A stretch of DNA of 48,679 nt from Thiotrichaceae bacterium (lineage in GTDB: Bacteria > Pseudomonadota > Gammaproteobacteria > Thiotrichales > Thiotrichaceae): assembly GCA_026991755.1 (NCBI GenBank), contig JALXAX010000134.1, forward strand, positions 1 to 48,679. The letters run 5' to 3'. Positions within the stretch are counted from its first letter, which is position 1; every line of letters begins with the position of its first letter. The position numbers and the translations under genes were made by a program. This document shows, piece after piece, positions 36,396 to 47,677 of this stretch. Below the pieces are notes generated by a model. That model was not told where the DNA came from, searched no databases, and saw only the letters and a list, made by a program, of their open reading frames with translations.

Positions 36396-36850
36396 TTAGC
36401 TGCCTCTTAAAGCTTCAGAATTAATGATATTGACTAGTTTTCATGTATATCAAGCCTGTTAAAATATGCTCTACAAGTTGTTTTTTTGTTGAGTAGATTT
36501 GGTGGAATATAACCTCAAAAGAGTGATACAATGCGTCCCCCATTTGCTTTAGCAAATGTAAAGTTGGTTTCTATCGTGCTTCCAAGTGTTGTACAGTAGC
36601 CGTTGCTTCCCGTAAGCAATGGCTTTTGAGCGTTTGTAATTATTATCTTTAATATCAAAAAAAGCTCAATAGAAATCCTGTCTGTTGGAGCTTTGCATGA
36701 AATAGTATTGCTTGAATGGTTGAAGTCCCTTTGTTTTTTGTTGAATATAACGTCGATTTAGTTTGACTTTTCGACTAGCTTGAAAACTAAAGAGGCACTC
36801 ATTATTCAAGATGTTTCACGCAAACTCTGAGTAAATAATAAAGAGGTTTA
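36396..36850. other. gltB upstream region with two hairpins
   Basis: 455 bp without an ORF above about 12 codons. It holds the compact hairpin CATTTGC-TTTA-GCAAATG (36541-36558), a terminator-like hairpin at 36599-36627, and AAGCTC (near 36661) facing GAGCTT (near 36688). GATACAAT near 36521 is a candidate -10 box, with a poor -35. The long leader suggests regulated gltB expression or a small RNA upstream of it. Confidence 0.45.
36599..36627 (+). terminator. Terminator-like hairpin in the gltB leader
   Basis: GCCGTTGCTT pairs over ten positions (one G-T) with AAGCAATGGC around a CCCGT loop, followed by TTTT. It is more than 220 bp before the gltB start, so it could end a short leader transcript or act as an attenuator. 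The T-tract is short. Confidence 0.5.
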
Positions 36851-36856
36851 TTGTTG

Positions 36857-39800
36857 ATGCATCCTGGAGTTCTTCCTTCTTCTCAAGGACTATATGATCC
36901 AAGTAACGAGCACGACGCTTGTGGCGTAGGCTTTGTTGCACATATCAAAGGCGAGCAATCGCATTCCATTATTCAACAAGGTTTAACAATCCTTGAGCGT
37001 TTGCATCACCGTGGTGCAGTAGGTGCTGACCCTTTAGCGGGTGATGGTGCGGGTCTGCTTATGCAGATATCTGATGGTTTCTTTCGTGGCGTGGTTGATT
37101 TTGATCTTCCCGAAATAGGTGCTTATGGCATTGGGATGTTGTTCCTGCCTCAGGATGATGCTGAGCGCGAAGCGCTTGAGACCGTCGTTAATAATGTTAT
37201 TGCCGAAGAAGGACAACAGTTATTAGGTTGGAGAACGGTTCCTGTTGATAATGCAGGCTTGGGCGAAACGGTTTACCCGACTGAGCCACGAATCCGCCAG
37301 GTATTTGTTGGCAAGGGTGACAACACTGCTGATCAAACAGAGCTAGAACGTAAACTCTTTATCATCCACAAGCGGATCACTGCTGCCATCACGGATATGT
37401 CTGGCGCTGAATACTTTTATATTAACTCCATGTCTACTCGTACCATTGTGTACAAAGGCATGTTGTTAGCAGGTCAGGTAGGTGAATATTACCCTGATCT
37501 TAATGATGAACGGATGGTGTCGGCGCTAGCACTAGTGCATCAACGTTTTTCTACCAATACATTCCCTACCTGGGATTTGGCTCACCCCTTTAGAATGATC
37601 GCCCATAACGGTGAAATCAATACCAATCAAGGTAACGTCAATTGGATGGCAGCACGTCAGCATTCAATGGCTTCTGATATTTTGGGTGATGATTTAGAAA
37701 AAATCTGGCCGCTAATACCTGCAGGCCAATCAGACTCTGCATGTTTTGATAATGCACTAGAGCTACTAGTCGCAGGCGGCTATAGCATGACTCACGCGAT
37801 GATGATGCTTATTCCTGAAGCGTGGGGTAGCAATCAATTAATGGATGCTAAGCGTCGAGATTTCTATGAATACCATGCAGGTTTAATGGAGCCTTGGGAT
37901 GGCCCTGCTGCTGTTGCCTTTACAGATGGTCGCCAGATTGGTGCAACGCTAGATAGAAATGGATTACGTCCAGCTCGTTACCTCATTACTGATGATGACC
38001 TTGTCGTGCTTGCATCAGAGATGGGTGTGCTTGAAATACCTGAAGATAAAATTGTTAAAAAGTGGCGTTTACAGCCAGGAAAAATGTTCCTCATTGACAT
38101 GGAAGAAGGTCGTATCGTTGATGATCAGGAGTTAAAAGATAAGCTCGCTTCTGATAAACCTTATGGAGAATGGTTGGCTGATACACAAATTCATGTGGCT
38201 AAGCTAGCAGATAGAAGTAAGGAAGGCACCATTCCTGCGTCATTAACAGGCGATGCGTTATTAAATGCGCAACAAGCCTTTGGTTATACGCAAGAAGATA
38301 TGAAATTTATACTTGCGCCGATGATCAAAAAAGGGGAGGAAGATTTAGGTTCGATGGGTGCTGATAACCCACAAGCTGTCTTATCAAACCGCTCTCGTCA
38401 TCTCTCAAACTACTTTAAGCAAAACTTTGCACAAGTAACGAACCCACCAATAGACCCGATTCGTGAAGAAATTGTCATGTCGCTGATGTCTTTCGTTGGC
38501 CCTAAGCCAAATTTATTGGGTTTAAATGAAGCGGGTTCTCAAAAGCGTTTAGAAGTTTCTCAGCCTGTATTGTCGAATACAGATTTGGATAAAATCCGTC
38601 ATATCACAGATGCTGTCGGTGAAGATTTTAGAACGAAGACTTTAGATATCACCTACGATGTGTCGTTAGGCGCAGACGGTATGGAAGCCGTTATACAATC
38701 TTTATGTGAAGAAGCCGAAAAAGCGGTTGATGGTAAATATAATATATTGATTCTGTCAGACAGAAATATGAGCAAGGAACGTTTAACTGTTCCTGCTTTA
38801 TTAGCGACCTCTGCTGTACATCAACACCTCATTGCTAAAGGTTTGCGTACAGAAACAGGTTTAGTGGTAGAAACGGCTGCGGCTGTTGAAAACCATCACT
38901 TTGCCACATTGGCAGGTTATGGTGCAGAAGCTATTAATCCATGGTTAGTGTTCGAGACGATTGAAGCCAATCTTGATACGTTGGTAATGGGTGCTACTGA
39001 TCTGAATGTTGAAAGTGCCAAGAAGAATTACGTCAAAGCAGTAGGCAAAGGTCTTAAAAAGGTCATGTCTAAAATGGGTATTTGTACTTACCAATCTTAT
39101 TGTGGTGCACAAATATTCGATGCGGTAGGCCTCAAGAAAAGCTTTATAGACAAGTACTTCACAGGTACGTCTACCATGATTGAAGGCATTGGCTTAGCTG
39201 AGATTTCACAAGAAGCTAAAGTGCTGCATGATCGTGCGTATGGTGATCAGGATATCTATCAACATCATTTAGATGTGGGTGGTGATTACGCCTACCGTGT
39301 TCGCGGTGAAGCGCATGCGTGGACTCCAGAAACGATTGCCAAACTACAACATGCAGTGCGTGGTAACGATGCAAAAAGTTATGATGAGTTCACTAAGATC
39401 ATCAATGAACAGAACAAAGCACTACTGAATTTCCGTGGTTTAATGGAGCTTGAGTACGCGGACACGCCTATTCCATTGGATGAAGTTGAGCCAGCCAAAG
39501 AAATCGTCAAGCGCTTTGCAACAGGTGCGATGTCGTTTGGTAGTATTTCTTATGAGGCGCATTCAACACTAGCGGTTGCCATGAATCGCTTGGGCGGTAA
39601 GTCGAACACAGGTGAAGGGGGTGAAGAAGCCGAACGTTTCAATCCCTTACCCGATGGCTCACAAAACCCAGAGCGTTCTGCTATCAAGCAGGTAGCATCA
39701 GGGCGTTTTGGTGTAACGACTGAGTACTTAGTCAATGCAGATGATATTCAAATTAAAATGGCACAGGGCGCAAAACCTGGTGAGGGCGGTCAGTTGCCTG

Positions 39801-41446
39801 GTCATAAAGTCAATGATGTCATCGGGCGTGTACGTCACTCAACACCTGGTGTGGGTTTGATTTCACCTCCTCCTCATCACGATATCTACTCTATTGAAGA
39901 TTTGGCACAGCTGATTCACGATCTTAAAAATGTAAACCCCAGCTCTCGCGTATCAGTAAAGTTGGTATCAGAAGTCGGCGTGGGCACAGTAGCAGCGGGT
40001 GTGTGTAAGGCTCATGCTGATCATCTCACCATTTCTGGTTACGATGGGGGTACAGGTGCATCACCGTTAACCTCTCTTAAACATGCAGGTTCTTCTTGGG
40101 AGCTTGGTTTAGCTGAAACCCATCAAACACTGGTTCTTAATCGTCTTAGAAGCCGTATTAGCGTACAGGCTGACGGTGGTATGAGGACAGGTCGTGATGT
40201 GGTTGTAGCTGCTTTATTAGGTGCTGATGAAGTCGGTTTTGCAACCGCTCCATTGATTGCTGAGGGCTGTATTATGATGCGTAAATGTCATCTTAATACC
40301 TGCCCTGTTGGTGTGGCAACGCAAGACCCTGAGTTGCGTAAGCGCTTTACGGGCAAGCCAGAACACGTTGTAAATTATTTCTTCTTTATTGCCGAAGAAG
40401 TACGTCAGTTAATGTCGAAACTAGGTTTTCGTACTTATGATGAAATGATTGGACAATCCGATCGTTTAAATATGCGTGATGCAATAGATCACTGGAAAGC
40501 GAAGGGGCTTGATTACTCAAAGATTCTTTATAAGCCAGAGACGGCTAAAGGCGATCACTTATATTGTGTTGATAAGCAAGATCATGGCATCGATAAAGCC
40601 TTGGATAATCAACTTATCAAAGAAGCTCAACCCGCACTAGAAAAGGGCGAGAAGGTTGAGATTGATATAGCCGTACAAAATAACAACCGTACCTTTGGCA
40701 CCATGCTTTCAGGTCGAGTAGCTGAGAAGTACGGTCATGCAGGTTTGCCTGATGACACCATTACTATTAACGCTAAAGGCACCATTGGCCAATCGTTTGG
40801 TGCGTGGGTAGCAAAAGGTGTCACGATTAAGCTATCGGGCGAAGGCAACGACTATGTGGGTAAAGGCTTATCAGGCGGTAAGTTGATTATTGCACCTACG
40901 CCAGACTCTAGTCTGGAGCGTGCCGAAGATAACAGTATTGTTGGCAATACTGTTTTATACGGTGCGATTGCAGGTGAATGTTATTTCCGTGGTATGGCAG
41001 GTGAACGTTTCGCTGTTAGAAACTCAGGAGCAACGGCTGTCGTTGAAGGTGTAGGCGATCACGGTTGTGAGTACATGACAGGTGGAATCGTTGTTTGTTT
41101 GGGCGCAACAGGCCGAAACTTCGCAGCGGGTATGTCTGGCGGAATGGCTTATGTATTTGATAAAGACGGTCAGTTTGAAGCACGCTGTAACAAGGAAATG
41201 GTGGAGCTTGAGAAAATCAGTGCTGATCCAGCCGATGCAGATGTAACGGATTTAACTAGTGCTGATGAAACACGACTTAAAGCAATCATTGAAAAGCATC
41301 TAACTTATACAGGCTCTGCGGTTGCACAGGATATGCTTGATAACTGGGAAGCTACATTAGCCCAATTTATCAAAGTCATGCCTGTTGATTACAAGCGTGC
41401 AATGGAAAATAAGAAGCTCACCCATGCTGATAAAGCGGCAGCATAA
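36857..41446 (+). CDS. gltB: Glutamate synthase (NADPH) large subunit
   Basis: 1529 aa from the ATG at 36857, with AAGAGG upstream; two in-frame TTG codons just before are less likely starts. The N-terminal class II glutaminase nucleophile is the Cys of DACGVGF, exposed after removal of the short propeptide. The central domain and FMN-binding synthase domain follow ([36 protein letters not shown]). The 3Fe-4S cluster sits in [13 protein letters not shown] (CX5CX4C). The C-terminal GXGXG beta-helix ends near 1500. It transfers the glutamine amide to 2-oxoglutarate, giving glutamate. The 15-bp gap to gltD makes an operon. Confidence 0.97.
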   Translation: MHPGVLPSSQGLYDPSNEHDACGVGFVAHIKGEQSHSIIQQGLTILERLHHRGAVGADPLAGDGAGLLMQISDGFFRGVVDFDLPEIGAYGIGMLFLPQDDAEREALETVVNNVIAEEGQQLLGWRTVPVDNAGLGETVYPTEPRIRQVFVGKGDNTADQTELERKLFIIHKRITAAITDMSGAEYFYINSMSTRTIVYKGMLLAGQVGEYYPDLNDERMVSALALVHQRFSTNTFPTWDLAHPFRMIAHNGEINTNQGNVNWMAARQHSMASDILGDDLEKIWPLIPAGQSDSACFDNALELLVAGGYSMTHAMMMLIPEAWGSNQLMDAKRRDFYEYHAGLMEPWDGPAAVAFTDGRQIGATLDRNGLRPARYLITDDDLVVLASEMGVLEIPEDKIVKKWRLQPGKMFLIDMEEGRIVDDQELKDKLASDKPYGEWLADTQIHVAKLADRSKEGTIPASLTGDALLNAQQAFGYTQEDMKFILAPMIKKGEEDLGSMGADNPQAVLSNRSRHLSNYFKQNFAQVTNPPIDPIREEIVMSLMSFVGPKPNLLGLNEAGSQKRLEVSQPVLSNTDLDKIRHITDAVGEDFRTKTLDITYDVSLGADGMEAVIQSLCEEAEKAVDGKYNILILSDRNMSKERLTVPALLATSAVHQHLIAKGLRTETGLVVETAAAVENHHFATLAGYGAEAINPWLVFETIEANLDTLVMGATDLNVESAKKNYVKAVGKGLKKVMSKMGICTYQSYCGAQIFDAVGLKKSFIDKYFTGTSTMIEGIGLAEISQEAKVLHDRAYGDQDIYQHHLDVGGDYAYRVRGEAHAWTPETIAKLQHAVRGNDAKSYDEFTKIINEQNKALLNFRGLMELEYADTPIPLDEVEPAKEIVKRFATGAMSFGSISYEAHSTLAVAMNRLGGKSNTGEGGEEAERFNPLPDGSQNPERSAIKQVASGRFGVTTEYLVNADDIQIKMAQGAKPGEGGQLPGHKVNDVIGRVRHSTPGVGLISPPPHHDIYSIEDLAQLIHDLKNVNPSSRVSVKLVSEVGVGTVAAGVCKAHADHLTISGYDGGTGASPLTSLKHAGSSWELGLAETHQTLVLNRLRSRISVQADGGMRTGRDVVVAALLGADEVGFATAPLIAEGCIMMRKCHLNTCPVGVATQDPELRKRFTGKPEHVVNYFFFIAEEVRQLMSKLGFRTYDEMIGQSDRLNMRDAIDHWKAKGLDYSKILYKPETAKGDHLYCVDKQDHGIDKALDNQLIKEAQPALEKGEKVEIDIAVQNNNRTFGTMLSGRVAEKYGHAGLPDDTITINAKGTIGQSFGAWVAKGVTIKLSGEGNDYVGKGLSGGKLIIAPTPDSSLERAEDNSIVGNTVLYGAIAGECYFRGMAGERFAVRNSGATAVVEGVGDHGCEYMTGGIVVCLGATGRNFAAGMSGGMAYVFDKDGQFEARCNKEMVELEKISADPADADVTDLTSADETRLKAIIEKHLTYTGSAVAQDMLDNWEATLAQFIKVMPVDYKRAMENKKLTHADKAAA

Positions 41447-41461
41447 GGTAAAGGAATAGAA

Positions 41462-42913
41462 ATGGGAAAGATAACTGGTTTTAAAGAATTTACTCGCGTT
41501 GACCGTGGTTATAAAGGGGTAGAAGAACGCATTAAGCATTTTGACGAATTTGTCATCGCTTTAGATGAAGAGGAGTTGGCACGCCAAGGCGCTCGTTGTA
41601 TGGATTGCGGTATTCCTTTTTGTCATGACGGTTGTCCTGTCAATAATCTGATTCCAGATTGGAATGATCTGGTGTATCAGAATGATTATAAAGAGGCGTT
41701 GACTACTTTACATAGTACCAACAACTTCCCTGAGATTACGGGCAAGATTTGTCCTGCACCTTGTCAGGAGTCGTGTACGCTCAACCTTATTGATGAGCCT
41801 GTCACCATAAAAAGTATTGAATGTGCCATTATTGATAAAGGTTTTGAAGAAGGCTGGGTTCAGCCTGAAGTTGCGACTATCAAAACGGGTAAAAAGGTTG
41901 CAGTAGTCGGCTCAGGTCCTGCTGGAATGGCTGCTTCTCAACAATTATGTCGAGCTGGTCATGATGTGGTGTTGTTTGAGAAAGAAGCAAAAGCAGGGGG
42001 CTTAACACGTTTTGGCATCCCTGATTTCAAATTAGAAAAAACAATTATTGAACGTCGTGTACAGCAGTTGGTTGCGGAAGGTGTGGATTTACGTCTTAAC
42101 ACACATATTGGAGTGGATATATCGGCACAAGAACTTTTGGCTGATTATGATGCCGTGCTTTTAACGGGTGGTTCTGAAAAGCCACGCGACTTACCCGTAC
42201 CGGGACGTGATCTTAACGGTGTTCATTTTGCAATGGACTTCTTGAAAGCCAATACCAAATTTGTTCAAGGCCTTCATGGTGAAGATCAAGTTATCTCAGC
42301 TAAAGATAAGCATGTGGTCGTTATCGGTGGTGGCGATACAGGCTCTGACTGTATCGGTACTTCAGCACGTCACGGTGCCAAGTCCATTACGCAAATAGAA
42401 ATCATGCCTCGTCCTCCTGAAAAAGAAGATAAGGGTCTAACATGGCCTGATTGGGCAAACAAAATGCGCACATCGACTTCTCAAGAAGAAGGTTGCGAAC
42501 GTATGTTCTCTGTCGCTACTAAAGAAATGATCGGTGATGACAATGGTCAGTTAACCGCCATCAAGTGCATTAAAGTTGAATGGAATCAAGATGAAAACGG
42601 CAGATGGCAGATGTCAGAAGTCGAAGGTTCTGAGTTTGAGCTCCCTGCTGACCTGATTACTTTAGCGATGGGCTTTGTTCATCCTGTTCAAGACGGTATG
42701 TTAAAGGAACTAGGCGTAGAATTTGATCAGATGGGTAACGTGAAAGGCGATACCGAAGGAAATAAAGCCTATTACACCTCTATTGATAAAGTTTTCTCTG
42801 CGGGTGATATGCGTAGAGGTCAATCACTTGTGGTATGGGCTATCCGAGAAGGTAGGCAGTGTGCGCACTCAGTGGATAAATATCTAATGGGTGAAACAAG
42901 CTTACCTAGTTGA
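41462..42913 (+). CDS. gltD: Glutamate synthase small subunit
   Basis: 483 aa FAD and NADPH-binding subunit that supplies electrons to GltB. The N-terminal Cys-rich region [20 protein letters not shown] with [11 protein letters not shown] holds the two 4Fe-4S clusters. The FAD motif is [13 protein letters not shown] (about 150-162). The NADPH motif is [20 protein letters not shown] (about 290). The C-terminus has [20 protein letters not shown], closing over FAD. Length and order match bacterial GltD. Starts 15 bp after gltB with AAAGGAATAGAA as ribosome-binding site. Confidence 0.97.
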   Translation: MGKITGFKEFTRVDRGYKGVEERIKHFDEFVIALDEEELARQGARCMDCGIPFCHDGCPVNNLIPDWNDLVYQNDYKEALTTLHSTNNFPEITGKICPAPCQESCTLNLIDEPVTIKSIECAIIDKGFEEGWVQPEVATIKTGKKVAVVGSGPAGMAASQQLCRAGHDVVLFEKEAKAGGLTRFGIPDFKLEKTIIERRVQQLVAEGVDLRLNTHIGVDISAQELLADYDAVLLTGGSEKPRDLPVPGRDLNGVHFAMDFLKANTKFVQGLHGEDQVISAKDKHVVVIGGGDTGSDCIGTSARHGAKSITQIEIMPRPPEKEDKGLTWPDWANKMRTSTSQEEGCERMFSVATKEMIGDDNGQLTAIKCIKVEWNQDENGRWQMSEVEGSEFELPADLITLAMGFVHPVQDGMLKELGVEFDQMGNVKGDTEGNKAYYTSIDKVFSAGDMRRGQSLVVWAIREGRQCAHSVDKYLMGETSLPS

Positions 42914-42968
42914 TTTACGCCAAATGTTAAAAATAATCACTCAGTAGGAGCACATCTTATTGAGTGTG

Positions 42969-42998
42969 GTAGAGACGTTGCATGCAACGTCTCTACGG
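42969..42998. repeat. Perfect palindrome (copy 2 of the 28-32 bp repeat)
   Basis: GTAGAGACGTTGCA and its reverse complement make a 28-bp perfect palindrome at 42969-42996, with two further bases shared with the copy at 22796-22827. It lies between gltD and the AAA protein, 55 bp after the gltD stop. No T-tract, so it is not an intrinsic terminator. Confidence 0.8.
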
Positions 42999-43136
42999 AG
43001 CCTCATATAAATATCGTTTGTTTTAATCTCTAATAAGCGAAATCTTGACACTGACTATAAATATTGATGATAAATGTTTATTTATAGCCTATAGTCTCTC
43101 TCCTTAAACTAAAAAACCACATTAAATAATAGAATC

Positions 43137-45248
43137 ATGTCTACTGATTACACATCCCCAATGGATCAATATAAAGAGATCGTTATTCTCTGGTCCTTAC
43201 GTATTTTGCTTGATCTGAAGGGTTATACCCTGATGGACGTCTCGTATGGCTTATATGGACATGAACGAGCGCTTGCAGCTGTTGGTTTGGAAAAGTTATT
43301 GGATAAATACGATGAGGATAATGAGCTAAGCAAAAAGAAGTTTCGTAAAATTTTAACTAAGCAGCATAAGGCATACCATAAGAAAAAATCAAACGATTTT
43401 GCTGATCTGACGCTGTATAAAAACATTAATAAACTTAGTGAGTTAATTGATTTAAATGTGATTGAAAAGCAATTGTTAGCCTTTGGTGTACTACTTCATG
43501 CGGTGAGAGATTTAGAGGCTATCTGTGATGTACTTGGTGATATATCTTCACATAGTGTAGTAAGTGTTTTGGCTGCCATTATTGGTATTCCTACCGTTGA
43601 AGTGCGTCAGGCATTGTCAACGGATGGCTTATTAAATAAGACTGGGCTGTTGCGCCTGGATCGTGATGAACATTCTAATTTAGAGTATCAAATTAGCATT
43701 CTGGATGAAATTTCGGATGTACTTCTGGATGATGATCAGCCCGATATTATGGAGTCGCTCAAGCGTTTCTTTACTCAAGGTAAAGAAGCTAAGTTAAAAG
43801 TGACTGATTTCGAGCATATTCATAAAGACTACGCGATTGTAAGCCGATACTTAAAAGCCTCTTGTAGTAAAGGTTTGGAAGGCTCTAATGTACTTATTTA
43901 TGGCCCACCCGGAACAGGTAAAAGTGAGCTAGTTCGCACTTTAGCTGAAGATCTTAATTATAAGCTTTACGAAGTGACCACAACGGATGGAGATGATGAT
44001 GCCATTATGTACCAAGGTCGTGTGGATTCTTATCAGCTTTGCCAACAAGTACTTAAACGCAAAAATGACACCATGATTTTGTTTGATGAAATCGAAGATG
44101 TCTTTGTGCGTGACGGCAGTATGGAGCGTTTTGGCATTCGTACTAGCACGGACTCTAAAAAGGGTTGGTTTAATATGGTGCTGGAAGAAAACAAAGTACC
44201 TGCTGTATGGGTGTCTAATGTTATCAGCCACATTGATGAGGCGATTTTACGTCGTTTTGATTACGTGATGGAGCTTAAAACACCCCCTAGAAAAACACGT
44301 ATAAAAATCATTTCTGAGTATGCCAAGAATCTAGATGTTAGTGATGGCTGGATTAAGAAAATATCTATTAATGAAGACCTTGCACCCGGTCTTATTGCAC
44401 GAGCAGTAAAGGTTGTAAAAGAACTGGAGTTAACTGAGCAAGCAGCTATTGAATCTAGCTTAGAGCGTGTTATCAGTAATACATTGCATGCTATGGGTTA
44501 TGACAAAAACCTTGCAAAAGGCGCTGCATCACCGATCTCATATCGTCCTGATGTGCTTAATGCAGATTATGACTTGGTGGCATTACAAGAAGGTCTGCAA
44601 AAATACGAGCAAGGTCGTTTTTGTTTATACGGTCCATCAGGAACGGGTAAAAGTGAGTTTGCTAGGCATATTTCTGAGGTCTTAGATAAACCTTTACTGG
44701 TAAAGCGTGCTTCTGATTTGCTTGACCCTTATGTGGGCGTCACTGAAAAAGAAATCAAACAAATGTTTGATCAAGCACTTGATGAAGGTGCGTTGTTACT
44801 GCTTGATGAAGCGGATAGCTTCTTGCAAGATCGCTCTCGTGCACGCCAATCGTGGGAAGTTACTCAAGTAAATGAGTTGCTTACACAGATGGAACGTTTT
44901 GAAGGTATTTTCGTCTGTTCGACCAACTTGATGGACAACTTGGATCAGGCTTCGTTACGTCGGTTTGATTTGAAAATCAAGTATGATTATCTAAAACCAG
45001 AGCAGGGCTGGGAGTTATTCCAGCAAGTCATAGCTGACTACAATGCAGTAATTGATGATAAGGATGACTGGGAGAAAAAGGTTCGTGCTTTGCGTGGATT
45101 AACACCTGGTGACTTTGCTACGGTTGTACGTCAGAGTCGGTATGCGCCTGTTAAGCTGGATACTCAATCATTATTAGATGGCCTTAAACGTGAAATTGAA
45201 TTTAAGGATAAAGGTAAGTTTAAGAATATCGGCTTTGTAGTAGATTAA
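43137..45248 (+). CDS. Double-AAA ATPase of unknown role
   Basis: 703 aa. The N-terminal ~230 residues are helical, with no known motif. The first AAA module has Walker A YGPPGTGKSE near 257 and Walker B ILFDEIEDVF near 314, followed by RRFDYVMEL. The second has YGPSGTGKSEFARH near 499, Walker B LLLDEADSFLQDR near 555 and SLRRFDLKIKYD, with the arginine-finger region. Both sites look complete, so it is probably a two-ring or tandem-domain remodelling ATPase, similar in domain order to p97 but shorter. No signal peptide. It is 223 bp downstream of gltD and likely separately transcribed. The substrate is unknown. Confidence 0.85.
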   Translation: MSTDYTSPMDQYKEIVILWSLRILLDLKGYTLMDVSYGLYGHERALAAVGLEKLLDKYDEDNELSKKKFRKILTKQHKAYHKKKSNDFADLTLYKNINKLSELIDLNVIEKQLLAFGVLLHAVRDLEAICDVLGDISSHSVVSVLAAIIGIPTVEVRQALSTDGLLNKTGLLRLDRDEHSNLEYQISILDEISDVLLDDDQPDIMESLKRFFTQGKEAKLKVTDFEHIHKDYAIVSRYLKASCSKGLEGSNVLIYGPPGTGKSELVRTLAEDLNYKLYEVTTTDGDDDAIMYQGRVDSYQLCQQVLKRKNDTMILFDEIEDVFVRDGSMERFGIRTSTDSKKGWFNMVLEENKVPAVWVSNVISHIDEAILRRFDYVMELKTPPRKTRIKIISEYAKNLDVSDGWIKKISINEDLAPGLIARAVKVVKELELTEQAAIESSLERVISNTLHAMGYDKNLAKGAASPISYRPDVLNADYDLVALQEGLQKYEQGRFCLYGPSGTGKSEFARHISEVLDKPLLVKRASDLLDPYVGVTEKEIKQMFDQALDEGALLLLDEADSFLQDRSRARQSWEVTQVNELLTQMERFEGIFVCSTNLMDNLDQASLRRFDLKIKYDYLKPEQGWELFQQVIADYNAVIDDKDDWEKKVRALRGLTPGDFATVVRQSRYAPVKLDTQSLLDGLKREIEFKDKGKFKNIGFVVD

Positions 45249-45254
45249 TCTCTT

Positions 45255-45281
45255 CAGCTCTTCCCCCATGAGGGAGAGCTG
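45255..45281. repeat. Hairpin between convergent genes
   Basis: CAGCTCTTCCC pairs with GGGAGAGCTG (mismatch at one position) around CCATGA. It lies between the AAA gene and the convergent DUF3530 gene. No T-tract on either side. It resembles the right-end hairpin of the 14995-15104 repeat (CTCTTC/GAGGGG) and could be a related dispersed unit. Confidence 0.5.
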
Positions 45282-45336
45282 TGTAAGATATAAGCATTAT
45301 TTATTGGTTATACCCCCCCTAAAACCCTGCAAGGCT

Positions 45337-46161
45337 TTATAAGGTATCAAGCCACTCGGCTACTTTCTCAACTAGCGCATCACCCTTGTCAGTAAAGTAG
45401 TGGTTAGCTCCCGTAACGATGACTTGTTTAGACTTCTTATTGCCTGCTTTTTCAATTGCTGCTCTGCGCTCACTAGCCATTTTTATAACGGCTGGATACT
45501 CATCCTCACCATATATATCAAGAACAGGAACTTTCATTTTATCAAGAGGAAATGGCTTTGCCATTGATTGTTTATAGTCAGTAGCCCCCATGCCCGCACC
45601 AATATAAGCACTGATCATTGAATCTCCTTTATTTCCAATCCAATGCATAGCCATGTGAGCACCACAGCTGTGGGCAAGTAAGACGATATTTGTTTCACCG
45701 TTGTCTTTTAAGTAGTTAATGGCAGTTTCTATACGTGGTGTTGCTGCTCCAAAAAGTGGCACATAATCATAATATTTAGCGGTTTTTTCAAGAACGGGCA
45801 TTTGAACAGATAGTGTTCTCCAACCTTTTTCAGCAAGCTGTACTCGTAGAGGTTGAATAGCGTCTTCCCAATCAGGGTGAAAGCCGCGGCCATGTAAAAT
45901 AACAATAGCTCCTTTTGTTTTTTCGGTATTTTCTGGCAATGTATCAATAGCCATAAATGGGTGGCTATCTTTATCTTTTTCATTGTTCTGTGCTTTGAGA
46001 AAAATAACTTCACCATCTAAAATAGCATCTTCAACTTCTGCAGCCATACGTTTTTCGCGTTCTAGATTGGGTTCGCTTGATGGTGGATTTGCCCATACAG
46101 AATGTATGTAAATAATAGACAAGAAAATAAGAGTGACCCATGTTTTAAGATATTTATGCAT
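45337..46161 (-). CDS. Secreted DUF3530-family alpha/beta hydrolase
   Basis: 274 aa. Signal peptide about 1-24 (ends VWA). The fold is alpha/beta-hydrolase with IVILHGRGFHPDW (oxyanion strand) and the nucleophile Ser165 in AHSCGAHM, a variant of the usual GxSxG. The acid is probably Asp in YGEDEYP and the base His in ANHYF. The family pattern (AEKGWRTLSVQMP, YIGAGMG) matches DUF3530. It sits in the periplasm; substrate unknown. Monocistronic. Confidence 0.85.
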   Translation of the reverse strand: MHKYLKTWVTLIFLSIIYIHSVWANPPSSEPNLEREKRMAAEVEDAILDGEVIFLKAQNNEKDKDSHPFMAIDTLPENTEKTKGAIVILHGRGFHPDWEDAIQPLRVQLAEKGWRTLSVQMPVLEKTAKYYDYVPLFGAATPRIETAINYLKDNGETNIVLLAHSCGAHMAMHWIGNKGDSMISAYIGAGMGATDYKQSMAKPFPLDKMKVPVLDIYGEDEYPAVIKMASERRAAIEKAGNKKSKQVIVTGANHYFTDKGDALVEKVAEWLDTL

Positions 46162-46469
46162 TTTTTTCTCGGTAATGGCTATTTGTATTATTTATAGCAC
46201 TTGTCGATATAACTAACAATTTATAGTAATAAATAATAAGCGTGAATTTTAGTTGTGAGGCTCGTAAGACTATATTCGTTATGATGTTTGATCGATTTGA
46301 AGTTAGTGTCTAAGTTGAATGTACACAATAAATTATTAGTGTAACTTATGAATCAATAAGGAAAGTTTGTTCGTTAAAACGTTGTTCAACCTTAGATTAT
46401 AGTAGATTTATGGAACTAAAACGTGTAGATTTTGACTTATCTCAAGTACTTTTCAATTGGATTTAATAT
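46162..46469. other. Divergent intergenic region, DUF3530 gene and small lipoprotein gene
   Basis: 308 bp, AT-rich, no ORF or clear repeat. It must hold two outward promoters; I could not identify convincing boxes. Confidence 0.3.
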
Positions 46470-46739
46470 ATGAAGAATCGAGCTTTAAACCTCTTATTCG
46501 CAAGTTTATGTGTGTTGTCATTTTCTGCATGTGCAGATGATAAAGAAACTGCTACGTCTGAAAAGGTTGTAGAAGTGGCTAAAGAAACCGTTTCTGAAGC
46601 GACTACAACGGATACAAAAGAAGCCAGCGATGTGGCAGCTGAAGAAAAAGCCTCAACGGAAGCTGTTGCAACGGATACAAAGAAAGAAGAGCCTACAGAC
46701 AAGAAACAAGGCGATGAAGAAGAGCCAGAGTGTGATTAA
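46470..46739 (+). CDS. Small acidic lipoprotein, unknown function
   Basis: 89 aa. The signal sequence ends in SFSAC, Cys21 being the likely lipidation site, with Ala-Asp after it; the Asp is at position +3, so the inner-membrane retention rule (+2 Asp) does not apply. The mature ~69 residues are low-complexity, built of Thr, Glu, Ala and Lys (EVAKETVSEATTTDTKEA), and end in a Glu/Asp run with a terminal Cys-Asp (EEEPECD). Probably disordered. The reverse-strand frame over the same DNA is a shadow. It is followed by the exported rhodanese gene 165 bp further on, on the same strand. Start ATG, weak ribosome-binding site. Confidence 0.7.
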   Translation: MKNRALNLLFASLCVLSFSACADDKETATSEKVVEVAKETVSEATTTDTKEASDVAAEEKASTEAVATDTKKEEPTDKKQGDEEEPECD

Positions 46740-46904
46740 TCGCAGCTAAGTGATTAGTAATATCAACCACGTTAACCTCAATAATCAGTCAGGGCCAGCA
46801 TTTTTAATAGTCATATAATTGGCTGAAATTATTATTTATTAGTACTGATACTTAAAATACAAAACGGTATCAATACATTTTGTGTCAAACCTTAGGAGAA
46901 AAAG

Positions 46905-47612
46905 ATGAAAGTAACAAACGTACTTGCAATTTCATTAGTTGCAACAGGGCTATTTCTAACAGCAGGTGCTCAGGCTAAAGAGTCAAAGCCTGTTGGAATT
47001 ACACCTGATATTAGCAGTGTAACTGTTATGCATAATGGTAAAGAAGCTAAAATTTCACGTAACCAAGATAATGGAAATACAGTTATTCCAGCATTCGCAA
47101 AGACATCTCGTCCTTGTCCTCCATTTTGTATTCAACCTATCAAACTTGCAGAAGGTGTTGAGACAGTTGGTGAAGTAGAAGTTATCGATTACGCAAAGAA
47201 AATGAGCGATGGCGACAAGAGCATCATGTTAGTTGATTCGCGTACACCAGACTGGGTTGCTAAAGGAACTATCCCTAGCGCTGTAAATATATCTTGGGTT
47301 GAATTAACGCCTAAGAAAGGTGCAACTACTGAAGGAATCATCAAAGTAATGACGGAGAAATTTGGGGCAAAACTTACAAAAGGTGTGACTGATGTTGATG
47401 TAGATGAAGCTATTGCAGATAGCGACACCAGCAAAGTATTTGACTACTCTGGTGCTAAGACATTAGTTATGTTCTGTAATGGCATGTGGTGTGGGCAGTC
47501 TCCTGCAAGTATCAAAGCTTTATTAAAGTTTGGCTACCCAGCAGACAAGATCAAATACTACCGTGGTGGTATGCAGGATTGGGAAATCCTTGGATTATCT
47601 ACAGCTAAGTAA
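46905..47612 (+). CDS. Exported rhodanese-like protein with CPPFC motif
   Basis: 235 aa. The signal peptide covers about 1-24 (ends AQA), so it should be periplasmic. The mature protein has TSRPCPPFCIQP (Cys71, Cys75), then a rhodanese domain with LVDSRTPDWVAKGTIPSAVN near 109-128, CNGMWCG (Cys191 and Cys196) as active-site loop, and YYRGGMQDWEILGL at the end. It is a full-length paralogue of the cytoplasmic protein at 22966-23718. Shine-Dalgarno AGGAG precedes the ATG. Probably handles sulfane sulfur in the periplasm, perhaps linked to sulfur oxidation; that link is inference. Ends before a strong terminator. Confidence 0.87.
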   Translation: MKVTNVLAISLVATGLFLTAGAQAKESKPVGITPDISSVTVMHNGKEAKISRNQDNGNTVIPAFAKTSRPCPPFCIQPIKLAEGVETVGEVEVIDYAKKMSDGDKSIMLVDSRTPDWVAKGTIPSAVNISWVELTPKKGATTEGIIKVMTEKFGAKLTKGVTDVDVDEAIADSDTSKVFDYSGAKTLVMFCNGMWCGQSPASIKALLKFGYPADKIKYYRGGMQDWEILGLSTAK

Positions 47613-47644
47613 ACTGTATTTCCATAGTCCAATTTATTGGATGT

Positions 47645-47677
47645 AAAAAAGAGCTGACAATTGTCAGCTCTTTTTTT
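47645..47677. terminator. Bidirectional Rho-independent terminator
   Basis: The perfect 20-bp palindrome GAGCTGACAATTGTCAGCTC (47651-47670) is preceded by AAAAAA and followed by TTTTTTT. It lies 33 bp after the exported rhodanese gene. Because A and T tracts flank it on both sides, it can work for either strand. Confidence 0.92.

Noticed and set aside
46463-46702. Minus-strand frame opposite the small acidic lipoprotein
   Set aside because: Low-complexity Ser/Ala/Val translation is the mirror of the Thr/Glu/Ala-rich plus-strand gene, which has a proper lipobox signal.
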